DNA of 64,000 nt from Nostoc sp. PCC 7107 (GTDB taxonomy: Bacteria > Cyanobacteriota > Cyanobacteriia > Cyanobacteriales > Nostocaceae), in NCBI RefSeq assembly GCF_000316625.1, contig NC_019676.1, positions 1,537,001 through 1,601,000 of the forward strand, given 5' to 3'. A program made the position numbers and the translations under genes. The notes under the pieces are model-generated. The model did not search any database. It was not told where the DNA came from and worked only from the letters and a program-made list of their open reading frames with translations. Of the stretch, positions 27,110-36,544 are shown one piece after another. Position 1 is the stretch's first letter. Each line of letters opens with the position of its first letter.

Positions 27110-28330
27110 TTAGGGAGCAAGAGCGTTACCGCGAATTAAACTACCAATGGTTTTGGCAGTAATTTTTAGTTGGGTAATGGGGTTAGCGGGGACAACTGTT
27201 TTGTACAGATAGCTATCGAATGTCAGCTTCTGTACATCCATGTCACCACACATTTCAACGAATGCTTCACGAGTAGCATCAGAACGATAAAACACACTCT
27301 GCAAAATGTCTAGCACTTTGTAGGTGAGTCCGTACTTCTTATCCCAACGCTTGATATATATTTTGAGGTCATTTTCTGTAGGAATGCGGCTACCGTTGTT
27401 GGAAGTTTCCACAATGGCTTCAGCACACATTCTTCCAGATTTAGCAGCAAAGTAAATTCCTTCACCAGAAGATTTGGTAACGTAGCCAGCAGCATCTCCG
27501 ACTAAGGCAATGCGACCAACGACGCGACGAGGACGGGGATGTTCAGGAATGGGGTGCGCTTCAACTTTGATGATTTTACCGCCTTCTAGTTTCTTGGCAG
27601 CACGGGCGCGAATGCCAGCTTGTAACTGTTTGATACTGGCTTTATTGACGTGCATTGTGCCAGTACCGACGGCTACGTGGTCATATTTAGGGAATACCCA
27701 AGCATAAAAGTCGGTGGAAACGTCATCGCCGACATACATTTCGGCTAAGTCGTTGTAGAACGCCATTTTGTCTTCGGGTAAGCGAATTCGCTCTTGGAAT
27801 GCGATCGCATAATTATAATCCCCGGCATCCATTTCTTTAGCAATGCGGGAATTTGCCCCATCCGCCCCAATGATTAAATCAACTTTCAGGGTTTTACCAA
27901 CACCCTGCACGCTACCATCAGCATGGTCAACGTAATGAATTGTATAAGGGTCGGTATTATTTGTGGGTATATCGACTTTATGAACAGTGGCGTTAATTAA
28001 ATTTGCACCTAATTTTGCCGCGCGATTCCGCAAAAAGCTATCTAAAACTTCGCGGCGGCACATTCCTATATATTCTTCTTCATTTACCAGATTAATATCA
28101 ACCTCACGATTGGAAGGCGAAATCATTTTCATCTTCCGCACCCGGCGATCAATAATCTCTGGTGGTAGGTCAAATTCACCCACCATACATAGAGGGATAG
28201 CTCCCCCACAGGGCTTGGCATTGTCTAGCTTCCGCTCAAACAAGTAGGTTTCAATCCCAGATGCAGCCAGTGTTTCGGCGGCAGATGAACCAGCAGGGCC
28301 TGACCCCACAACAGCAACCCGTAGTGTCAA
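27110..28330 (-). CDS. chlP: Geranylgeranyl diphosphate/chlorophyll reductase ChlP
   Basis: Reduces three double bonds of the geranylgeranyl chain to give phytyl for chlorophyll a and tocopherol. The N-terminal FAD-binding motif is VAVVGSGPAGSSAAETL. Further signatures are KPCGGAIPLCM, the second FAD motif RIALVGDAAGYVTKSSGEGI and the C-terminal EAFVEMCGDMDVQKLTFDSYLY segment. I choose the TTG at 28330 (TTG ACA CTA CGG). It has a GGGAGAAG ribosome binding site 5-6 bp upstream and gives 406 residues, the usual ChlP length. The upstream ATG at 28366 would add 12 unusual residues. Confidence 0.95.
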   Translation of the reverse strand: MTLRVAVVGSGPAGSSAAETLAASGIETYLFERKLDNAKPCGGAIPLCMVGEFDLPPEIIDRRVRKMKMISPSNREVDINLVNEEEYIGMCRREVLDSFLRNRAAKLGANLINATVHKVDIPTNNTDPYTIHYVDHADGSVQGVGKTLKVDLIIGADGANSRIAKEMDAGDYNYAIAFQERIRLPEDKMAFYNDLAEMYVGDDVSTDFYAWVFPKYDHVAVGTGTMHVNKASIKQLQAGIRARAAKKLEGGKIIKVEAHPIPEHPRPRRVVGRIALVGDAAGYVTKSSGEGIYFAAKSGRMCAEAIVETSNNGSRIPTENDLKIYIKRWDKKYGLTYKVLDILQSVFYRSDATREAFVEMCGDMDVQKLTFDSYLYKTVVPANPITQLKITAKTIGSLIRGNALAP

Positions 28331-28526
28331 AGGTCTTCTCCCAATCTTGACATTTACCGAAAGCATCGTACCACGGTCTTTTGGCTGATTTGGCGCTCTA
28401 CCCCTCAGTTTTGACAGAAATGCAATATTCCTTAATATTCCGATACAAAAGAAAAGTCTGAAATTAAAAAATGTTGAGTAGGAATTGGGAATACTGTTTT
28501 TTAATCTCTACTCCAACTCCTCATTT

Positions 28527-29033
28527 ATGCAGATTTCCTCACTAGACTCTCTCAGTAGACGAGTTAGTATTAATGCTATTACGGGATACCAAAAGCATAT
28601 TTCCCCTCACAAAGGCTTTGTTTGCGCCCATAGGATTTTATATGGAGGCGAATCCTGTTCTCAATACATCAAGCGCGTGATTGCTCAAGAAGGTTTAAGG
28701 ATGGCGTTCATCAAGTCACGCGCACGATTTCATGCTTGCAAACAAGCTAACTTAATTTTGCGCGGGCAATCACATAATTCCGAACCCACAGAATCAGAAG
28801 ATGAAGCAAATATACAGCCACCTAAAACAGAACATAGACGTAAGAATCAGCAATCTTCAAATACAATTTATAGCAATGATGATGGTACTAACTGCATAAA
28901 TTGTGCAGATTTAAGTTGCGATTGTGCTGATTTGGTCAATGTCTTACCCGATTGCGATTTCTCCCATTGTCACGCTCTAGATTGCAGTGGTGCTGATTGT
29001 AGCTTTCTTGATTGCGGTAGTTGTGGTAGCTAA
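28527..29033 (+). CDS. Divergent YidD-like protein with Cys-rich tail
   Basis: 168 residues from ATG 28527. Residues about 12-70 (NAITGYQKHISPHKGFVCAH, then GGESCSQYIKRVIAQEG) follow the layout of the YidD membrane-insertion factor: GYQ-ISP, a Cys, and CSQY. The canonical GGW[15 protein letters not shown] end is replaced by RMAFIKSRARFHACKQA. The C-terminal ~45 residues hold about ten cysteines in repeats such as CINCADLSCDCADL and CHALDCSGADCSFLDCGSCG, which suggests metal binding. A canonical YidD occurs at 61.6 kb, so this is a second, specialised paralogue of unknown role. Confidence 0.7.
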   Translation: MQISSLDSLSRRVSINAITGYQKHISPHKGFVCAHRILYGGESCSQYIKRVIAQEGLRMAFIKSRARFHACKQANLILRGQSHNSEPTESEDEANIQPPKTEHRRKNQQSSNTIYSNDDGTNCINCADLSCDCADLVNVLPDCDFSHCHALDCSGADCSFLDCGSCGS

Positions 29034-29216
29034 TAAATTAAATATTTTGCCTGGAAATTAGCTTCAAATTATTTGTCTAAAACTATAGATTAATTTTAAT
29101 TATTTAAATTTAAATTTAGCTCACAAGTATTTGAGTAAAAAATCTGTATATGCTATAAGTATAGCACGGTAAATCTAGCAACATGCCGTAGTTTTAATAG
29201 CAGAGGTATAGCGGCG

Positions 29217-30233
29217 GTGGGTATAGTAGTTGAGAGTGTATCCAAAAACTTCGGGAGTTTCAAAGCGGTTGATCAGGTTGATCTAACTGTTAAGAGTGGT
29301 TCACTAGTAGCGTTACTGGGGCCATCAGGATCGGGTAAATCTACTTTACTCAGGCTAATTGCCGGGTTAGAAACGCCAGATAGTGGCAGAATCTTTCTTA
29401 CAGGGAAGGATTCTACCTATCAAAGTGTGCAAGAGCGAAATATTGGGTTTGTATTTCAGCACTATGCTCTGTTTAAGCACATGACTGTGCGGCAAAACAT
29501 CGCTTTTGGGTTAGAAATTCGCAAAGCACCAGACAAGAAAATTAAAGGACGGGTAGAACAGTTACTAGAGTTAGTACAATTAGGGGGGCTAGGCGATCGC
29601 TATCCTTCACAACTATCTGGCGGTCAAAGGCAACGAGTAGCTCTAGCCAGATCCTTAGCTGTAGAACCAGAAGTATTATTACTGGATGAACCTTTCGGCG
29701 CTCTAGATGCCAAAGTCCGTAAAGATTTACGAGCATGGTTACGCCGCCTCCATGATGAAGTTCATGTTACCACTGTTTTCGTCACCCACGATCAAGAAGA
29801 AGCAATGGAAGTTTCCGATGAAGTTGTCGTGATGAACAAAGGACGCATAGAACAAATAGGCACACCAGCAGATATTTACGACAATCCCGCCTCAGCATTT
29901 GTGATGAGTTTTATCGGCCCAGTGAATGTCTTGCCTAGTTCTTCTAGAATTTTCCAAAGCGCCGGATTTGACGCACCACACCCAGAAGTATTTTTGCGTC
30001 CCCAAGATGTGATTATTGAAACGCAAGCCAACGGTACGACAGCATCGGCAAAAGTCAGTCGATTAATCCATCTAGGTTGGGAAATCCAGGTAGAATTAAC
30101 TTTAGATGATGGACAAGTAGTGACAGCCCATCTTACACGCGATCGCTTCAACGAATTGGAATTAGAACCACAACAACGGGTTTACGTAAAACCCAAAGAT
30201 GCCAAGTCTTTTCCGGTATATTACTCAATCTAG
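29217..30233 (+). CDS. cysA: Sulfate/thiosulfate ABC transporter ATP-binding protein CysA
   Basis: 338 residues. ATPase of the sulfate-permease type: Walker [11 protein letters not shown]-loop FVFQHYALF, signature [16 protein letters not shown], Walker [13 protein letters not shown], and switch His in [16 protein letters not shown]. The C-terminal TOBE-like domain ([11 protein letters not shown]) and the FIGPVNVLP segment fit CysA. The GTG start at 29217 gives the expected N-terminus [12 protein letters not shown]. The permease (CysT/W) and binding-protein genes are not adjacent, so they must lie elsewhere. Strong terminator downstream; monocistronic. Confidence 0.9.
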   Translation: MGIVVESVSKNFGSFKAVDQVDLTVKSGSLVALLGPSGSGKSTLLRLIAGLETPDSGRIFLTGKDSTYQSVQERNIGFVFQHYALFKHMTVRQNIAFGLEIRKAPDKKIKGRVEQLLELVQLGGLGDRYPSQLSGGQRQRVALARSLAVEPEVLLLDEPFGALDAKVRKDLRAWLRRLHDEVHVTTVFVTHDQEEAMEVSDEVVVMNKGRIEQIGTPADIYDNPASAFVMSFIGPVNVLPSSSRIFQSAGFDAPHPEVFLRPQDVIIETQANGTTASAKVSRLIHLGWEIQVELTLDDGQVVTAHLTRDRFNELELEPQQRVYVKPKDAKSFPVYYSI

Positions 30234-30256
30234 TATTAACGACTTAGGCAATCAGC

Positions 30257-30297
30257 AAGGATGAAGTACTTTAAGCCTTCATCCTTACTTTATTTTT
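30257..30297 (+). terminator. Intrinsic terminator of cysA
   Basis: AAGGATGAAG (30257-30266) and CTTCATCCTT (30277-30286) form a perfect 10-bp stem with a 10-nt loop, followed by ACTTTATTTTT, 24 bp after the cysA stop. Confidence 0.85.
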
Positions 30298-31122
30298 GGT
30301 TTAGTTGTTCTTTGCTCCCCAGATGTACTGAACAGAGAAGATACATATCTTAAAGTTATTATTTATTTTTCTTTACAAATAAATAAGTATATACTTATTT
30401 TCTTAATATTTTCCTAACATTTAGAGAAAAAAGTCTCTAAACTTCAATTTCTAGTGTTCAATTTTTGAAATTTACATACAATTAAGCATAAATGCCCTCT
30501 GCCCAATGGTAGAATTTTTGTTTAAATAATAGGGCATGACTTTTGACTACTTAAATAAAAGTATGACTAAAGAATTACACAAGGTTGCCGTACCCCAAAT
30601 ATCTATAATTCTTACTTACCAGGGAAAACAAAAACATCAGCTTGATATTTTACGCATAAAGCAATGTAACTATTATGACAATAAAAAACGTTAAGTTGTA
30701 AATATTAAAATTTTTTGTTGAATAAAATCACAGACACAAGTGGCATTAATAACCATTTCTTCAATTACAAAAAGCCTAAGAAAGTAAAATCTCAAAAATC
30801 ATTGCTTAGATATTAGCTTCTTTTCCTGTCAGTAAAGGATTTAAACGTTTTTTGTCAGTAGAGCTTATTTCAAGTAATTTGCAGGTGAAGATAATTTATA
30901 CATTTATCAAAAATTAGTTAAATTCTGCAAAGAAAGCACCCAGAAAAATATCCCCCTTGTACAGCTTCATGAAATCTTATCAATTGCTACAAGTAAACCC
31001 CGTAGAAACCGCTAAAAATTCAAATAAATAAAACCTACTTTAGCTCTATGATTTAAGATCTCAACCTATATCTATTAAAAATCCCTATTATTTACACCAC
31101 GGAAAAAATAAAAGGTAAAAAA
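30298..31122. other. Long AT-rich non-coding region
   Basis: 825 bp, very A/T-rich and without HIP1 sites. I see no ORF with coding character, no tRNA and no repeat. It probably contains the promoter for the secreted-protein gene at 31123, but no specific element can be named. Confidence 0.5.
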
Positions 31123-31851
31123 ATGAAGATAATTCCATGTTTATCTGGGTCATTTACGCTGCAATTGCTTGCGTTTGCCACAATATGTAGTGCGACAACT
31201 TTTAAAAATAATTTGCTCCCTGCCTACGCAAAAGAGACTCCTACAGATCCCCAAGCAATAACAACACAGCGGATTTGCTCTTTAGATCCTGTTGAAGATT
31301 TATTACCACCACCACAAGCCAAAACGAGTAATTCCTTATTTTCATACCTTGCCCAAGAAGGGTTTACTCAGAGCAAAGATGGTTCCTGGGTATGTTATGT
31401 CAACGATCCTAAAAAAGAAGGACGTTACTATACCTTATTTAAAGTTCAAGCGCAAAATGGCAAGTTAATTGGCAGTTCTTTTTTAGACGGTGGTACCTTG
31501 ATTGAAGGTCAAGACAACCGCACCCTAGAATTTTTCATGAAGCTCATAGAGCATCATTTAGATGGCGATCCAGAAAATCGCCAAAGTATACGTAGATATT
31601 TAGAATCCTTTATATCTCTCGTCAAAGAAGGAAAAATCGCTGCTTCCCGACGTGGGTTTCTGTTTGACCAACCCAACCGTGCTTTAGTTCTCTACCACAC
31701 CCTTGGTACAGGTGCAGGTACTAACACAGGAGAACTCAAAGGTACAGCAATTACCCTCAACATTCAAATATCTGATAAAGTCAATGCCAACTCAAGCAAG
31801 AGTGAAAAACCAACTTCTCTAGGGAAGAATATCAAACCTAAGCAAAAATAA
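31123..31851 (+). CDS. Secreted protein of unknown function
   Basis: 242 residues. A signal peptide covers about residues 1-35 (LQLLAFATICSATTF ... LPAYAKE, cleavage near AYA). The mature part contains SYLAQEGFTQSKDGSWVCYV and a central YTLFKVQAQNGKLIG segment with mixed alpha/beta character. It ends in a Lys/Ser-rich tail. I recognise no domain. The next gene, a PEP-CTERM-type protein, starts 57 bp downstream in the same direction, so the two are probably co-transcribed and act together outside the cytoplasm. Confidence 0.7.
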   Translation: MKIIPCLSGSFTLQLLAFATICSATTFKNNLLPAYAKETPTDPQAITTQRICSLDPVEDLLPPPQAKTSNSLFSYLAQEGFTQSKDGSWVCYVNDPKKEGRYYTLFKVQAQNGKLIGSSFLDGGTLIEGQDNRTLEFFMKLIEHHLDGDPENRQSIRRYLESFISLVKEGKIAASRRGFLFDQPNRALVLYHTLGTGAGTNTGELKGTAITLNIQISDKVNANSSKSEKPTSLGKNIKPKQK

Positions 31852-31908
31852 TGCTGATTGTTTAATTGCGTGTGAGTAGTATTTCGTTTATTGATCAGGA
31901 GATGTATC

Positions 31909-33123
31909 TTGTTGAAATCAACTGTCAAAAGCATAGGAATTTCGTTAACGTCTTTGGCAGTAGTATTGTCTGTTTGCCAGCCAGCTAACGCACAGCTAAA
32001 CGTCGGACAGAATAAAGTGCAAAGAGGACTGGAGCGAGAGTATCTTCAGTATCAGCTGCAAAACCGTAATCTCAGTGATGCCATTGTTATCCCTAATTGT
32101 ATTGTAGGTAGTGGTAGTAGCTGTAATAAAACTGGAACAGTTCTACAACAATTATTAGCAGTGAATGGTGGCGCTAGTTACTACGAGTTAGTAATTCGAG
32201 CCGCTGGGGGACAGCAAAATTACCAGAATTTCGCTGCTTTTTACGGCAACAATGAAAGACTTCCAGAAATTCCTTTTGCCTCGTTTTGGAAAAAGCAATC
32301 TCCATCAGTTGTGGATGGTTATCAATACGTTTTGGGTCAATCTGTAAGTAACCGTCCAGTTGCTGGTTTAGGAGCAGTTACTAAAAACTTTTCTTGGTCG
32401 CCAATCTCTAGAGGCGATAACTCTCTGAGTCCTCGACAAGGGTTATTGGATTTTAAATATTCTTTTGGACGGGAACTATTAGTTGAGGTATCTAAAATTC
32501 CGAACCTGGAACAGCAGATCCGTACTTTAGATTTGCCGCCTGACATGACACAGTTTTATTTGAATAACCTCTCGCGTGGGTTAAATGCGCTGAAGGCGGG
32601 AAATGATCAGGAATTACAAGAGAGCATCTTAAGAATAGTTTCCTTCCCATATTCATCGGCCTCTACAACAGCTGGTGACTATGGACGTGTACCCCTTGGC
32701 ACACCAAAAGATTTAGACAATATTGAAGGTATACCAATAGTTGGTGAAGAACTCAGCCCCAACATAGCTTTATTAGAGCCAGAGTCATTCTTCCTAGAAG
32801 CTGATACGGCTATTGCTTTAGACGTTGGCACTTTAGCTGGGAGTGCTTTTAACCCTTTATATCTCAGTCCTGCACTTTTATTCTTGTTATTCCTACTGGG
32901 TGGAGATGGTGGTTCTTCGTCCGCAGTCACAACTCCTCCTGTTCCAGCAGTTCCAGTTACTCCAACCCCAACCACAACCCCAACCCCAACTACAACCCCA
33001 ACCACACCTCCAGTAAGAGTAGATGAACCATCAACCCTGGCTGCCATACTATTACTGACACCTTTACTGTGCATACTCAGTTATAAAAAACGCTCTGCCA
33101 AGGTCAGCAGTTATTTGAAATAG
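31909..33123 (+). CDS. Exported protein with PEP-CTERM-like anchor
   Basis: 404 residues from TTG 31909, chosen because an AGGAG lies at 31897-31901, 7 bp upstream; TTG 31912 and TTG 31891 are alternatives. Signal peptide: SIGISLTSLAVVLSVCQPANA. The LPPDMTQFYLNNLSRGLNAL stretch near the middle is reminiscent of the DUF1400 domain, weakly. A hydrophobic segment (LSPALLFLLFLL) is followed by a Pro/Thr-rich linker (TPTPTTTPTPTTTPTTPPV). The end is DEPSTLAAILLLTPLLCIL plus basic residues, a PEP-CTERM-like sorting signal. Function unknown. Confidence 0.7.
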   Translation: MLKSTVKSIGISLTSLAVVLSVCQPANAQLNVGQNKVQRGLEREYLQYQLQNRNLSDAIVIPNCIVGSGSSCNKTGTVLQQLLAVNGGASYYELVIRAAGGQQNYQNFAAFYGNNERLPEIPFASFWKKQSPSVVDGYQYVLGQSVSNRPVAGLGAVTKNFSWSPISRGDNSLSPRQGLLDFKYSFGRELLVEVSKIPNLEQQIRTLDLPPDMTQFYLNNLSRGLNALKAGNDQELQESILRIVSFPYSSASTTAGDYGRVPLGTPKDLDNIEGIPIVGEELSPNIALLEPESFFLEADTAIALDVGTLAGSAFNPLYLSPALLFLLFLLGGDGGSSSAVTTPPVPAVPVTPTPTTTPTPTTTPTTPPVRVDEPSTLAAILLLTPLLCILSYKKRSAKVSSYLK

Positions 33124-33167
33124 TTTTTTTTAAAACCTTTGACAAAATTGCTGTCTTTTAATAAAAA

Positions 33168-33200
33168 TCCCTCGGTAGCTTGCCGAGGGATAATTTAATT
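33168..33200 (+). terminator. Intrinsic terminator
   Basis: CCCTCGG (33169-33175) and CCGAGGG (33183-33189) with a 7-nt loop, then ATAATTTAATTT. It closes the two-gene secreted-protein unit. Confidence 0.7.
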
Positions 33201-33322
33201 TAGTACTTTTCACCTAAAAATATCCCACTTCCATAGAATACCTATTCGTTTTAATATGAGTGTGCCAAAATGCCAAATCAAAAAATTGGTATACGGACAA
33301 AACTGAAAATAGTTAAATTATT

Positions 33323-33715
33323 ATGACCAAGCTAATTGAATACGCAGAAGCCAGCGACGAAGTAAGAGCAGTCTATGATGATATTCGGGCAACACGCCAG
33401 ACAGACTATATCAATAATTTTTGGAAAGCTTTAGCTAATCATCCTCCGACTTTGCAACGCACTTGGCAAGCAATCAAGGAAGTGATGACTAGTCCTGGTG
33501 AACTTGATCCGCTGGTACGGGAGTTGATTTATATTGCTGTGAGCGTCACAAATAATTGTGATTACTGTATATCTTCTCACACTGCCGCCGCCCGTGCTAA
33601 GGGGATGAACGATGAGATGTTTGGGGAACTAATGGCGATTATTGGCACGGCAAACATGACTAATCGCTTGGCTAATGGTTATAAAATTCCGGTAGATGAA
33701 CAATTCAAGTTATAA
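33323..33715 (+). CDS. Carboxymuconolactone decarboxylase/AhpD-like protein
   Basis: 130 residues, all helical. The AhpD-type redox motif CDYCISSH (CX2CX3H) sits near residues 75-82 in NNCDYCISSHTAAARAKG, so a peroxidase-linked thiol role is likely. The LDPLVRELIYIAVSVTN segment before it is typical of the family. It lies 43 bp upstream of the HetI-like gene on the same strand and may share its transcript, though no functional link is obvious. Confidence 0.85.
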   Translation: MTKLIEYAEASDEVRAVYDDIRATRQTDYINNFWKALANHPPTLQRTWQAIKEVMTSPGELDPLVRELIYIAVSVTNNCDYCISSHTAAARAKGMNDEMFGELMAIIGTANMTNRLANGYKIPVDEQFKL

Positions 33716-33758
33716 CAAGGAGTTGAGTTGAAAAACCTTGTGACTATGTATACCTCAA

Positions 33759-34490
33759 ATGACTAGTTTGAATTATCTATGGCTACCTGCACCAAGCAAT
33801 GTAAATTTATTAGCAAATGAAGTTCATATCTGGCGAATTGACTTGGATGTAGCCGATTCACAGCTAGATTTTTTCGCTGCAACTTTATCTAGTGATGAAC
33901 TAGCTCGTGCTAACAGATTCCGTTTTCCAGAACATCGTCAACGTTTTATTGCAGGCCGCGGTAGCTTGAGAAGTATACTGAGCCTTTATTTAAATATCGA
34001 GCCGCAACAAGTACGATTTGATTATGAACCTCGTGGTAAACCCATGTTGGCAGATACTTTAGCCACTAGTGGTTTATTGTTTAACTTGTCACATTCTCAG
34101 GATTTGGCTTTGTGTGCTGTGAATTACACACGCAAAATTGGTATTGACTTAGAGTATGTGCGTTCTGTATCTGATTTAGAAGCTCTTGCTCAAAGGTTCT
34201 TTTTACCACGAGAATATGATTTAGTGCGATCGCTTCCTGCTGATCAACAACAAGCAGTATTTTTCCGCTATTGGACTTGCAAGGAAGCTTATTTAAAAGC
34301 CACAGGTGATGGAATCTCGCAGTTAGAACAAGTGGAAATATCTCTCACACCTACACAACAAGCTAAATTACTCACATCCGCAGACTGGAGTCTTGTAGAG
34401 TTTACTCCTGCTGAGAATTATTGTGCGGCTGTGGCTGTGGCAGGTTCTGGTTGGGATCTCCAGTGTTGGCAATTCACTACTATTTTTTAA
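33759..34490 (+). CDS. hetI: 4'-Phosphopantetheinyl transferase, HetI-like
   Basis: 243 residues. Transfers phosphopantetheine from CoA to carrier-protein domains of fatty-acid, polyketide and peptide synthases. Sfp-type motifs are present: FDYEPRGKP, FNLSHSQDLALCAV, the Mg-binding GIDLEYV and the catalytic FFRYWTCKEAYLKATGDG. The sequence closely follows HetI of Anabaena PCC 7120 (SSDELARANRF, RFFLPREYDL), which activates synthases for heterocyst glycolipid and other products. It overlaps nothing and converges with an SDR gene 8 bp away, as hetI does with hetN in PCC 7120. Confidence 0.9.
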   Translation: MTSLNYLWLPAPSNVNLLANEVHIWRIDLDVADSQLDFFAATLSSDELARANRFRFPEHRQRFIAGRGSLRSILSLYLNIEPQQVRFDYEPRGKPMLADTLATSGLLFNLSHSQDLALCAVNYTRKIGIDLEYVRSVSDLEALAQRFFLPREYDLVRSLPADQQQAVFFRYWTCKEAYLKATGDGISQLEQVEISLTPTQQAKLLTSADWSLVEFTPAENYCAAVAVAGSGWDLQCWQFTTIF

Positions 34491-34497
34491 TTAATGA

Positions 34498-35301
34498 TTA
34501 TTTATCTTCCTGCATACTTCTGACAATTTTGGGGACTAGCTTTCTTGGGACGAATCTGACAATCTTAGCGAGAAATTTATTCATCAAACCAGGAATCACC
34601 AAGGTTTTGCCTTTCATTAAGGCATCATAACCAATTTGGGCTACAGTTTCAGCATCCATCATTTTCTGACGCTTCACCAGCTTGGAATCAGCCATCCCAG
34701 TTCTTTCATGAAAAGCTGATGCTGTTGTACCTGGACACAGCACTGTCACACTTACACCTGTACCTTCTAATTCATTAGCGATCGCTTCCGAAAAAGATAA
34801 TACATAAGCTTTGGTAGCAAAGTAAACTGCCATCAAAGGCCCTGGTTGAAAAGCAGCAGCTGATGCTACATTTAATATTTTGCCTTCTCCTTGTTTAATC
34901 ATATCTTTGAGGAATAATTTAGTTAAATGTGTCAGACATACTAAATTAACTTGGAGCATTTCTAGTTCAGCATTCAAGTTGGTGTCACGGAATAATCCAT
35001 AAGTACCAAAGCCAGCATTATTGACTAGTACATTAACTTGAATATTGGCTTGTTGTAACTCTCTAAAAATTTCTTCTGGTGCTGTTGATACAGCTAAATC
35101 TTTGACAATCTCTTTGACAAGAATAGACGATTCTTGTTGAAATTTTGCCGAAATTTCTGTAAGTTTAGCTGCATTTCTATCTACTAATACCAGATTATAA
35201 TTGTTACGAGCAAAAATGCAGGCTAATTCATACCCAATTCCACTCGCAGCCCCAGTAATGAGAGCAGTTTTTTTGCTCTCTGCTTGGTGTATTGTGTTCA
35301 T
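34498..35301 (-). CDS. Short-chain dehydrogenase/reductase (SDR)
   Basis: 267 residues. NAD(P) motif TGAASGIG near the N-terminus, NNAGFGTYG, catalytic Ser in NVASAAAFQPG and YxxxK in YFATKAYVLS, all intact. An SDR converges on hetI in Anabaena too (hetN). However, the HetN inhibitor pentapeptide RGSGR is absent: the matching place reads KQGEGKIL. The C-terminus (LVIPGLMNKFLAKIVRFVPR) resembles DltE/YqjQ-type SDRs. I therefore do not call it hetN. Substrate unknown. Confidence 0.85.
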   Translation of the reverse strand: MNTIHQAESKKTALITGAASGIGYELACIFARNNYNLVLVDRNAAKLTEISAKFQQESSILVKEIVKDLAVSTAPEEIFRELQQANIQVNVLVNNAGFGTYGLFRDTNLNAELEMLQVNLVCLTHLTKLFLKDMIKQGEGKILNVASAAAFQPGPLMAVYFATKAYVLSFSEAIANELEGTGVSVTVLCPGTTASAFHERTGMADSKLVKRQKMMDAETVAQIGYDALMKGKTLVIPGLMNKFLAKIVRFVPRKLVPKIVRSMQEDK

Positions 35302-35773
35302 ATTAGAAAATTGGTGAATTCAACTGGATTAATTTTTCATGAAGTTACAGCGGTTATCTATTAATCACAATTAAATAACCTTGACGAATAAGTATCTAGG
35401 CGATTTATGGGGTCTAAAATTATCAGATACTTTGATGATGCTGGAGTTAGAATTTAAAGCAATGCAGCCATGTCGATTAGTCATTAGGATATTTATTCCT
35501 AAATTTCTGCAAAATGAGTAGTACTTAACTTTTATTTTTTATAGATAAGTAAGTAGTTACTCACATAGGATAAATAAACTTTCATGCTGAACAATTTCTA
35601 TCTTATATTCAACTATCTAATTGATATGTCAGATATGAACCTTTATCTATAAAATCTGATATCCCTCGTTATCTTGGCAACGCAGATATAGATTGATACC
35701 ATCAAATACGATAAATCATCACTTCTTGCTCAAAGCTCAGAACTATTTCTTGCCAGCAAATTCACAATATTTC
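35302..35773. other. Non-coding region
   Basis: 472 bp between two minus-strand genes. AT-rich; no ORF of coding character, RNA gene or strong hairpin noticed. It should contain the SDR promoter. Confidence 0.45.
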
Positions 35774-36367
35774 TTAGTGTAGAAACAACTCTTTAATTCC
35801 TGTACTGCCAATTTCTACTGCTAACGCTGCTAATAAAAAACCGAATAGCTGCGTCACAATTACCGTACCCTCAACCCCAATAAATTTATCAATCTGGTTC
35901 GCCAAGCGCAAAATTAACCAAGTGACTAACATCGCCACCACAATACCCAGTACTACACCCAAATGGGGACTCTGGGATTTTGACATTAATAACATCACTG
36001 TCGTCAGCGTACCTGGCCCGGCTAATAATGGCAAAGCCAGGGGTGTAATTGCCACATCCCGTCCTGCTTCTTGAATGGGTGTATCTAGTTCTCCTCGCAG
36101 CATTTGTAAGGCGATTAACAATAGCAATAACCCGCCAGCTACCTGCAAAGATGCCATACTGACTTCGAGATAACTTAAAATATATTGACCAGCAAAGGCA
36201 AATAACAACAGAACTGCGATCGCTACAACACTTCCTTTATCAATCACTTTATTTCTATCTTCTGGTGTCATGCCTTTGGTTAAAGCTAACACTATTGGTA
36301 CATTGCCGACAGCATCTGCCAAAACAAATACCGCAATGAATGTTTGCACAAAAACGGAGGTATCCAC
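35774..36367 (-). CDS. MarC-family integral membrane protein
   Basis: 197 residues with six predicted membrane helices (for example TFIAVFVLADAVGNVPIVLAL, VVAIAVLLLFAFAGQYILS, VAGGLLLLLIALQML and VTQLFGFLLAALAVEIG). The first helix carries the conserved DAVGNVPI segment of the MarC/UPF0056 family, and LPLLAGPGTLTTVMLL follows the middle loop. Despite the name it is not clearly an antibiotic-resistance protein, and its transport substrate is unknown. It is divergent from the tmRNA gene. Confidence 0.88.
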   Translation of the reverse strand: MDTSVFVQTFIAVFVLADAVGNVPIVLALTKGMTPEDRNKVIDKGSVVAIAVLLLFAFAGQYILSYLEVSMASLQVAGGLLLLLIALQMLRGELDTPIQEAGRDVAITPLALPLLAGPGTLTTVMLLMSKSQSPHLGVVLGIVVAMLVTWLILRLANQIDKFIGVEGTVIVTQLFGFLLAALAVEIGSTGIKELFLH

Positions 36368-36544
36368 AGTAGCGCGAGTTTATCAAGGTTCGATAACAAC
36401 TTACCTTGAATTTGGCTCTGTTTTCTAACATCCATAGGAATATTGCCATGAAAAGCGATCGCCTAAAATCAGCTTTTAATATTTCTTTGTCATCTTGTAA
36501 CACATTTTTCTCACTAGGAATTATAATAGGAATATAAACCGCTT

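Noticed and set aside
32679-33074. 131-codon minus-strand frame rich in Val/Gly
   Set aside because: It is the complement of the Pro/Thr repeat linker of the PEP-CTERM-type protein; low-complexity shadow.
34498-35301. Calling the SDR hetN
   Set aside because: The RGSGR inhibitor motif is absent and the C-terminal half resembles other SDRs; only its position next to hetI matches.
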